The translations under genes and the position numbers were made by a program. Under the pieces are notes generated by a model, which was given only the letters and a program-made list of their open reading frames with translations, searched no databases and had not been told where the DNA came from. DNA of 6,672 nt from an uncultured Clostridia bacterium (GTDB lineage: Bacteria; Bacillota; Clostridia; Lachnospirales; Lachnospiraceae): assembly GCA_947304065.1 (NCBI GenBank), contig CAMZAI010000150.1, positions 1 through 6,672 of the forward strand, read 5' to 3'. Every line of letters starts with the position of its first letter. Position 1 is the first letter of the stretch. Positions 1 to 5,227 of this stretch are shown here, one piece after another.

Positions 1-3
1 AAA

Positions 4-52
4 TACCGACCTCCAAATGTTAGATTTTTGGTCTAACTTTTGGGGGTCGGTA
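4..52 (-). terminator. Probable intrinsic terminator of the trp operon
   Basis: Positions 4-24 and 32-52 form an inverted repeat of 21 pairs around a 7-nt loop (25-31). As minus-strand RNA it has two non-pairs: A·C at 12/44 and A·A at 18/38. It begins 28 nt after the trpA stop codon, where an operon terminator is expected. The RNA continues as UAUUU before the window ends, so only the start of a U-tract can be seen. The stem is longer than a typical intrinsic terminator. The arms also resemble insertion-sequence ends (see findings), so a mobile-element origin is possible. On the plus strand the hairpin is followed by mixed sequence, so termination is better supported for the minus strand. Confidence 0.7.
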
Positions 53-80
53 CAATCTGAAGTCCTTTTTGTTTTACATA

Positions 81-857
81 TTACATTCCTTTTGCCGCAT
101 CCTTCATACTCTTTACGTACTCTCCGACCGGGCCGGCGGCGTCTTTGCCGTATTTCTCGACGATCTTAACAATCGCGGAGCCCACGATCGCTCCGTCTGC
201 GACAGCATACATCGCCTTTGCCTGCTCGGGAGTTGAGATTCCGAAGCCGACGGCTACCGGAACATCGGTGGTCTCCTTTATGATCTTTACCATCGAGCCG
301 ATGTCGGTCGTGATGTTCGTGCGCATGCCGGTAACGCCGAGCGAGGAAACCAGGTAGATAAAGCCCTTTGCCTGTTTTGCGATCATCGAGATGCGCTGTC
401 CCGAGGTAGGAGCGATCATCGAGATCAGCTCGAGACCGTATTTGTCACAGGTCGCGTCGAACTCTTCCTTTTCCTCAAAAGGAATGTCCGGCAGTATCAG
501 GCCGTCTATGCCAAGCGCCGACGCCCTCTCCATAAAACGCTCCGCGCCGTAGGAGAAAATGACGTTCGCGTAGGTCATGAACACCATCGGGATGTCGGTA
601 TACTCCCTGATCCCGCGCACCATATCGAATATTTTATCGGTCGTAGTGCCTGAATTGAGTGCGCGAAGCGATGCGCCCTGGATCACCGGGCCTTCGGCCG
701 TCGGGTCCGAAAAAGGGATACCGAGCTCTATAAGATCGGCGCCGTTATCGGCCATGCTCTTTACTATCCTTTCGGTGGTCTCGAGGTCGGGATCGCCGCA
801 GGTCACAAATGCCACAAAGGCCTTTCCTTTTGCAAAAGCGTTCTTTATCTTACTCAT
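81..857 (-). CDS. trpA: Tryptophan synthase alpha subunit
   Basis: This 258-residue protein is the alpha subunit of cytosolic tryptophan synthase. It cleaves indole-3-glycerol phosphate to indole and glyceraldehyde 3-phosphate and passes indole to TrpB. It is a single TIM-barrel domain, slightly shorter than the E. coli protein (268). Visible motifs are ELGIPFSDP at 43-51 with the catalytic Glu at 44, GPVIQ at 56-60, LPDIPFEE at 122-129, SSLGVTG at 171-177 in the loop-6 region, and the phosphate-site segments VGFGIS at 203-208 and GAIVGSAIV at 222-230. The second catalytic acid, Asp60 in Salmonella TrpA, aligns with Glu55 here. The ATG lies inside the end of trpB, with an 8-nt overlap, and is preceded by a purine-rich ribosome site, which supports this start and translational coupling. 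It is the last gene before the terminator hairpin. The identification is secure. Confidence 0.97.
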   Translation of the reverse strand: MSKIKNAFAKGKAFVAFVTCGDPDLETTERIVKSMADNGADLIELGIPFSDPTAEGPVIQGASLRALNSGTTTDKIFDMVRGIREYTDIPMVFMTYANVIFSYGAERFMERASALGIDGLILPDIPFEEKEEFDATCDKYGLELISMIAPTSGQRISMIAKQAKGFIYLVSSLGVTGMRTNITTDIGSMVKIIKETTDVPVAVGFGISTPEQAKAMYAVADGAIVGSAIVKIVEKYGKDAAGPVGEYVKSMKDAAKGM

Positions 858-2037
858 AGATATTCTCCCCCCTGTATCTTGCGATAGCCGCGCAGTCCTT
901 GTCGCCGCGGCCCGAGAGCGTGATCACTATGATCTTGTCTTTGCTCATGGTCGGCGCGAGCTTCATCGCGTACGCCACTGCGTGAGCCGATTCGATCGCG
1001 GGAATGATGCCCTCTGTCCTCGAAAGATACTCAAAAGCGTTTACAGCCTCGTCATCGGTCACAGGCACGTACTCTGCCCTTCCGATATCATGCAGATGCG
1101 CATGCTCGGGACCTACGCCGGGATAATCGAGTCCTGCCGAGATCGAGTAAACGGGCGCTATCTGTCCGTATTCGTCCTGGCAGAAATAAGACTTCATTCC
1201 ATGGAAAATGCCGAGGCTTCCGGTGGCCATCGTCGCAGCGGTCTCTTTTGTGTCAATACCGCGTCCCGCAGCCTCCGCTCCGATCAGTCTTACTTCCTTG
1301 TCCCCGATAAAATCATAGAAGCTTCCGATAGCATTCGAACCGCCGCCCACGCAAGCTATGACCGCATCGGGCAGACGTCCTTCCTTTTCAAGCATCTGTG
1401 CCTTTATCTCACGCGAGATCACCGCCTGAAAGTCCCTGACGATCGTCGGGAAAGGATGAGGTCCCATTACCGAACCCAGACAGTAATGCGTATCGTCGAT
1501 CCTGCTCGTCCACTCCCTGAACGCCTCCGAGACCGCATCTTTCAGAGTTGCGGTACCTGTTTTTACAGGGATTACGGTGGCTCCGAGGAGACGCATCCTG
1601 TAAACGTTCAAAGCCTGGCGCTTCGTGTCCTCCTCGCCCATATATACCACGCATTCCATGCCCATGAGCGCTGCAGCCGTAGCCGTGGCCACGCCGTGCT
1701 GTCCGGCGCCTGTCTCCGCGATCAGTCTGGTCTTGCCCATCTTCTTCGCAAGGAGCGCCTGTCCGAGCACGTTGTTGATCTTATGCGCGCCGGTATGATT
1801 CAGATCTTCTCTTTTAAGATAAATCTTCGCGCCGCCGAGGTCTCTGGTCATCTTTTCGGCGTAGTATAGCCTGCTCGGCCTGTTCGCGTATTCATCGAGG
1901 AGCCCGGCCAGCTCTCTCTTAAAGTCAGGATCGTCCTTATACTTCAGATACGCTTCCTCCAGTTCATTCACTGCATTCATCAAAGTTTCGGGTATATACT
2001 GCCCGCCATGAATACCAAAACGTCCCTTTGAACCCAT
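850..2037 (-). CDS. trpB: Tryptophan synthase beta subunit
   Basis: This 395-residue PLP enzyme condenses indole with L-serine to give L-tryptophan, in complex with TrpA. The length matches the standard TrpB1 class (about 390-400), not the longer TrpB2 class. The start FGIHGGQYIPETLM (7-20) is typical. LNHTGAHKINN at 79-89 carries the PLP-binding Lys86. ETGAGQHG at 108-115 carries the catalytic Glu109. GGGSNA at 231-236 binds the PLP phosphate. GLDYPGVGPEH at 302-312 contains the conserved Asp304, and SGRGDKD at 375-381 contains the serine near the pyridine nitrogen. All key residues are present, so the enzyme should be active. The ATG at 2037 has AGGAG 6 nt upstream (2044-2048). A 145-nt gap separates it from trpCF, the only large gap in the operon, and its last 8 nt overlap trpA. 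Confidence 0.98.
   Translation of the reverse strand: MGSKGRFGIHGGQYIPETLMNAVNELEEAYLKYKDDPDFKRELAGLLDEYANRPSRLYYAEKMTRDLGGAKIYLKREDLNHTGAHKINNVLGQALLAKKMGKTRLIAETGAGQHGVATATAAALMGMECVVYMGEEDTKRQALNVYRMRLLGATVIPVKTGTATLKDAVSEAFREWTSRIDDTHYCLGSVMGPHPFPTIVRDFQAVISREIKAQMLEKEGRLPDAVIACVGGGSNAIGSFYDFIGDKEVRLIGAEAAGRGIDTKETAATMATGSLGIFHGMKSYFCQDEYGQIAPVYSISAGLDYPGVGPEHAHLHDIGRAEYVPVTDDEAVNAFEYLSRTEGIIPAIESAHAVAYAMKLAPTMSKDKIIVITLSGRGDKDCAAIARYRGENIYE
865..872 (-). promoter_or_regulatory. trpA ribosome binding site inside trpB
   Basis: The minus strand reads GGGGGGAG here, 7 nt before the trpA ATG at 857, within the last codons of trpB. Its GGAG core fits Shine-Dalgarno pairing. It fixes the trpA start and suggests that trpA is re-initiated by ribosomes finishing trpB, which would help keep alpha and beta subunits equal. 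Confidence 0.7.
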
Positions 2038-2093
2038 AAAATTCTCCTAAATTAGTATAATCTTGATTTAATTTGACCGTATCTAATATCACA

Positions 2094-2099
2094 ATTATA
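2094..2099 (-). promoter_or_regulatory. Weak candidate -10 for an internal trpBA promoter
   Basis: The minus strand reads TATAAT at 2099-2094, about 57 nt upstream of the trpB ATG. At a 17-nt spacing the -35 position reads AACACA, which shares only the final ACA with TTGACA, and there is no TG extended -10. The site lies in an AT-rich gap, where such a hexamer can easily occur by chance. Confidence 0.2.
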
Positions 2100-2110
2100 T
2101 CTTGTGTCTC
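2096..2110. repeat. 15-nt direct repeat, copy 1
   Basis: Plus-strand TATATCTTGTGTCTC, identical to the copy at 2128-2142 and offset from it by 32 nt (about three helical turns). On the minus strand this copy runs into TATAAT (2099-2094), a consensus-like -10 hexamer. Confidence 0.8.
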
Positions 2111-2127
2111 CATCGATGTGTTTACAC

Positions 2128-2142
2128 TATATCTTGTGTCTC
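2128..2142. repeat. 15-nt direct repeat, copy 2
   Basis: Plus-strand TATATCTTGTGTCTC, identical to copy 1. It can also pair with the inverted near-copy at 2165-2177: bases 2129-2141 match it at 12 of 13 positions. That would give a stem with a 23-nt loop in the transcript, with one A·C mismatch at 2168/2138 on the minus strand. Confidence 0.8.
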
Positions 2143-2166
2143 AGTTCTGCTTTTCTACCATTGTAG

Positions 2167-2182
2167 ATACAAGATATTGTAT
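2167..2182. repeat. Palindrome directly after the trpCF stop
   Basis: ATACAA (2167-2172) and TTGTAT (2177-2182) are perfect 6-nt inverted arms around GATA. The palindrome abuts the TGA of trpCF (2183-2185) and overlaps the inverted near-copy of the 15-nt repeat. Its size suits a small operator or a weak RNA hairpin. The AT-rich arms and the lack of a following U-run make it a poor terminator. Confidence 0.55.
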
Positions 2183-3592
2183 TCAAAATACCGACGCTTT
2201 TCTCACTGTGTTGACAAAATCCCTGATCTTTCCCCTGTGCTTTACTCCGTCGGTCTCGGTGCCCGAACTCGTGTCGACCGCGAACGGCATAAACTGCTCT
2301 AGCGCCTCTTCCACATTCAGATAATTGAGGCCGCCTGCCAGGAAGCACCTGTCGTACAGATGCTCGGGAATGAGGTGGATCAGGCTCCAGTCGAATACCT
2401 TGCCGGTACCCGTACCGCTGTCGAGAAGAAGGAAATCCGCCTCGGAGACGATCACCTGCCTGATGTCCGCGTGACCTTCAAGCTTAAAGGCCTTGATTAT
2501 CGGAACGCCCGGGTTCTGCGCCCGAAGCTTCAGGATATAGTCGTTATCCTCCCTGCCGTGGAGCTGGATCATGTCGATCAGGCCTTCGCTTACGGCTAAG
2601 GTGATGTTCTCAATCGGCTCGTTTACATACACGCCCGTCATCAGGATATCGGGATCGAGCTCTGCCTTCAGCGTTCTTGCCGTCTCAATATCCACCGAGC
2701 GCTTAAAGCCCGGTGTCATGATCATTCCTACGTATTCGGGCTTAAATTCGTTGCAGTAGGCGATATCCTCCGGTCGTCTCATTCCGCAGAGCTTTATCCT
2801 CGGACGGCGTCCTTTAAGTTTCTTTATCATCGCCTTTTTATCGTCGGCCCTCATCAGAGTCTCCCCGATAAGCACCGCGTTTACGCCCGCGCGTCTGAGT
2901 ACATCGATATCTTCCGCGGTCCTGATGCCGCTCTCTGCCACAAAGAGCACGTTTTTCGGCACCAGACGGCGCAGCCTTTCACTGTTATGGATATCCACCG
3001 TAAAATCCTTGAGATTCCTGTTATTTACGCCGATTATCCTCGCTCCTGCCCTGACAGCCGTCTCTATCTCGGCCTCGTCATGCGCCTCAACGAGCGCCGA
3101 AAGACCGAGCCTGTCGCAGAGTCTGATCGCGCTCGCGATCTCTTTTTCATTCATTATCGCGCATATCAGGAGCACCGCCGACGCGCCGAGGACCTTGGCC
3201 TCGAGGATCATATATTCGTCCACGGTAAAATCCTTGCGAAGCACGGGGATATTCACGTTCTCGGCTATCCTTCGCAGTATCTCGTCGCTGCCCATGAACC
3301 ACTTCGGCTCGGTCAGCACGGATATTGCAGACGCTCCGGCGTTCTCGTATTCCGCCGCGATGTCGAGATAAGGGAACTCTTCTGCGATCACGCCCTTGGA
3401 GGGAGACGCCTTCTTGCATTCGCAGATAAAGCTTACATCGCCCTCCCTCAGCGCCTTTTCGAACGGAAATCCTGTCTCGCAGTTCATCGCGAAGGCTTTC
3501 TTCTCGATTTCCTCCTGCGGCAGCTTCGCTTTCGCTTCCGCCACGCGCTCTCTTGCATACGCGGCGATCTGTTCAAGTATGTTCTCACTCAT
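2183..3592 (-). CDS. trpCF: Bifunctional indole-3-glycerol phosphate synthase / PRA isomerase (TrpC-TrpF fusion)
   Basis: This 469-residue fusion catalyses two successive steps in the cytosol. The C-terminal TrpF half isomerises phosphoribosylanthranilate to CdRP, and the N-terminal TrpC half decarboxylates and cyclises CdRP to indole-3-glycerol phosphate. TrpC spans about residues 1-257. It shows ECKKASPSKG at 58-67, LRKDF with Lys120, LVEAH with Glu169, GVNNRNL at 188-194 and AESGI at 219-223, all active-site segments. TrpF spans about 262-469. It shows KLCGM with the catalytic Cys269, QLHG at 343-346, LLLD with the catalytic Asp391, GTGTGKVFDW at 393-402, AGGLN at 419-423 and DTSSGTE at 440-446. 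The joint is only about five residues (KGRRP). The ATG overlaps the trpD stop as ATGA. The nearest purine-rich motif, GAGG at 3606-3609, is 13 nt away, so translation probably depends on coupling to trpD. The order C then F matches the enterobacterial fusion. Confidence 0.96.
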   Translation of the reverse strand: MSENILEQIAAYARERVAEAKAKLPQEEIEKKAFAMNCETGFPFEKALREGDVSFICECKKASPSKGVIAEEFPYLDIAAEYENAGASAISVLTEPKWFMGSDEILRRIAENVNIPVLRKDFTVDEYMILEAKVLGASAVLLICAIMNEKEIASAIRLCDRLGLSALVEAHDEAEIETAVRAGARIIGVNNRNLKDFTVDIHNSERLRRLVPKNVLFVAESGIRTAEDIDVLRRAGVNAVLIGETLMRADDKKAMIKKLKGRRPRIKLCGMRRPEDIAYCNEFKPEYVGMIMTPGFKRSVDIETARTLKAELDPDILMTGVYVNEPIENITLAVSEGLIDMIQLHGREDNDYILKLRAQNPGVPIIKAFKLEGHADIRQVIVSEADFLLLDSGTGTGKVFDWSLIHLIPEHLYDRCFLAGGLNYLNVEEALEQFMPFAVDTSSGTETDGVKHRGKIRDFVNTVRKASVF

Positions 3593-4614
3593 TTTGCGTT
3601 CGATACCTCAATGGCCTTTAAAAGGGCCTCATAAGCCTTTCCTGAGTCGATAAGCTCTGCCGCCAGCTTAACGCCCGCCTTCATCGATTCTGCCTTTCCT
3701 GCGCCGTACAGGGCCGCTCCTGCATTAAGGAGCACCGCATTGCGTTTCGGTCCCTGTTCCTCGCCCTTAAGGATCGCGATCACGATCTTTGCGTTCTCCT
3801 CGGGGTTTCCGCCTCTGATGTCGTCCTTGCTGCAGCGTTCGAATCCGAAATCCTCGGGCTTGACAGTGTATGTTGCGTATCTTCCGTCCTTGAAATCACA
3901 TACTGTGGTGGGTGCGGAAGGTGATATCTCGTCAAGCTTGTCCTGTCCGTATACAACAAGTCCCTGTCTTACGCCCAAGCTCATCAGAACCTTTGCCAGG
4001 GGCTCAACCAGATACTCGTCATATACGCCGAGCAGCTGGTATACGGGCTTTGCGGGATTGGTGATGGGACCCAGGATGTTGAATACGGTCCTGAAGCCGA
4101 GCTCCTTTCTGATGCCGCCCACGTATTTCATCGAAGAATGGTATTTCTGGGCAAACATGAAGCAGAAGCCTGCCTTTTCGAGCATCTCGACGCATTTGTC
4201 GGGATCCTGCTGAATGTTCACGCCGAGTGCTTCAAGACAGTCTGCGGTACCGCAGCTCGAGGATGCCGCCCTGTTTCCGTGCTTGGATACTTTGATCCCT
4301 GCAGCCGCCATGACAAAAGCGGATGTGGTGGAAATGTTGAAGCTGTGTGCTCCGTCTCCGCCGGTTCCCACGATCTCCATGGTCTCAAGTCCCTTTGTGT
4401 CAACAACCGTTGCATGATCTCTCATCGCAGCTGCGCAGCCGGAGATCTCGTCGATCGTCTCAGCCTTGGTGCTCTTGGTCGAGAGTGCTGCCAGAAATGC
4501 AGCGTTCTGGGTAGGCGTGGTCTCGCCGCTCATGATCTCGTTCATGACCGTGTACGCCTCGTCATAGGTCAGGTCTTCCTTGTTTACGATCTTGATGATT
4601 CCTTCTTTTATCAT
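3589..4614 (-). CDS. trpD: Anthranilate phosphoribosyltransferase
   Basis: This 341-residue enzyme transfers the phosphoribosyl group of PRPP to anthranilate, releasing pyrophosphate. The length fits the free-standing TrpD family, so it is not fused to TrpG as in E. coli. A helical N-terminal domain (about 1-70) is followed by the PRPP-binding core: GTGGDG at 83-88, NIST at 93-96, KHGNRAASS at 111-119, LGPITNPA at 181-188, and the acidic metal-binding pair Asp228-Glu229 in LDEIS. The start ATG at 4614 has AAAGGGG (4624-4630) 9 nt upstream. The 40-nt gap to trpG is AT-rich and holds nothing I can assign beyond this ribosome site. The 3' end overlaps trpCF by 4 nt. No key residue is missing. 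Confidence 0.97.
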   Translation of the reverse strand: MIKEGIIKIVNKEDLTYDEAYTVMNEIMSGETTPTQNAAFLAALSTKSTKAETIDEISGCAAAMRDHATVVDTKGLETMEIVGTGGDGAHSFNISTTSAFVMAAAGIKVSKHGNRAASSSCGTADCLEALGVNIQQDPDKCVEMLEKAGFCFMFAQKYHSSMKYVGGIRKELGFRTVFNILGPITNPAKPVYQLLGVYDEYLVEPLAKVLMSLGVRQGLVVYGQDKLDEISPSAPTTVCDFKDGRYATYTVKPEDFGFERCSKDDIRGGNPEENAKIVIAILKGEEQGPKRNAVLLNAGAALYGAGKAESMKAGVKLAAELIDSGKAYEALLKAIEVSNAK

Positions 4615-4654
4615 GGTTTTTGTCCCCTTTCACATATATTAAATCGTGTTTTAA

Positions 4655-5227
4655 TTATTTTGTTGCATTTACAAAATTCAAAAGCATCTGTTTTCCGTCG
4701 GGCGTCAGTATTGACTCGGGATGGAACTGAACTCCGTAGATCGGATATTCCGTATGCATTACGGCCATTATCTCGCCTTCTTTGGTGCGTGCCGTGACTT
4801 TGAGGCATTCGGGAAGTGTATCCTCTACTGCTGCGAGCGAATGGTATCTCGCGACCTCCGCCTCTTCGGGGCAGCCCTCAAACAGCGGGCAGGTCCTGTC
4901 GAATTCGGTCATTGAGGCTTTTCCGTGCATCAGGCGCGATGCGTAAGAAACCTTTGCCCCATAGACCATGCATATGGCCTGATGTCCGAGGCATACGCCC
5001 AGGATCGGTATCCTGCCTCCGAGCCGCTTTATCACTTCGGGACATATACCCGAATCCTCAGGCCTTCCGGGGCCCGGCGAGATGATTATGCCCGCCGGCT
5101 TCAGCGCTTCTATCTCCGAAACCGTCATCGCGTCGTTCCTGATGACTTTAATGTCAGGTTCAATGCTGCCTATCAGCTGATAGAGGTTATATGAAAAGCT
5201 GTCGTAATTGTCTATCAAAAGTATCAC
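4655..5227 (-). CDS. trpG: Anthranilate synthase component II, glutamine amidotransferase
   Basis: This 190-residue class I glutamine amidotransferase releases ammonia from glutamine and passes it to TrpE. The catalytic triad is complete: Cys79 in GVCLGHQAI (77-85), and His169 and Glu171 in QFHPES (167-172). SPGPGRPED at 50-58 forms the oxyanion-loop region, and MHGKAS at 100-105 and RYHSL at 127-131 are family segments. I chose the GTG at 5227 as start. It gives the canonical N-terminus (M)ILLIDNYDSF, sits 6 nt from an excellent AGGAGGT, and overlaps the trpE stop as GTGA. Reading the frame upstream to 5287 would add about 20 residues that are only trpE in another frame. Such subunits often also serve p-aminobenzoate synthase (PabA), and this cannot be excluded here. 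Confidence 0.96.
   Translation of the reverse strand: MILLIDNYDSFSYNLYQLIGSIEPDIKVIRNDAMTVSEIEALKPAGIIISPGPGRPEDSGICPEVIKRLGGRIPILGVCLGHQAICMVYGAKVSYASRLMHGKASMTEFDRTCPLFEGCPEEAEVARYHSLAAVEDTLPECLKVTARTKEGEIMAVMHTEYPIYGVQFHPESILTPDGKQMLLNFVNATK

Larger units (their letters stand above)
2038..2182 (-). other. trpCF-trpB intergenic region with repeats
   Basis: This 145-nt gap is clearly richer in A and T than the genes around it and contains no convincing ORF in either direction. It holds the trpB ribosome site (2044-2048), an exact 15-nt direct repeat (2096-2110 and 2128-2142), an inverted near-copy (2165-2177), and a palindrome just after the trpCF stop (2167-2182). It could be a processing or attenuation site, an operator, a weak internal promoter for trpBA, or a relic of an inserted repeat. 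The sequence alone does not decide between these. Confidence 0.6.

Noticed and set aside
577..1869. Long open frame on the plus strand opposite trpB and trpA (about 430 codons)
   Set aside because: It lies antisense to two unmistakable genes, its translation is low in complexity and rich in Arg, Ser and His, and it shows no family motif. It is a by-product of codon use on the coding strand.
2211..2216. TTGACA on the plus strand as a -35 element
   Set aside because: It lies inside the trpF coding end, and no -10-like hexamer follows at 16-18 nt.
2987..3634. Plus-strand open frame of about 215 codons opposite trpCF
   Set aside because: It is antisense to a well-supported gene and shows no recognisable domain.
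4615..4654. trpG-trpD gap as a regulatory or terminator site
   Set aside because: It allows only a weak 5-pair AT stem and otherwise holds the trpD ribosome site; 40 nt is a normal operon gap.
4138..4797. Plus-strand open frame of about 219 codons opposite trpD and trpG
   Set aside because: It spans two real genes on the other strand and has no motif of its own.
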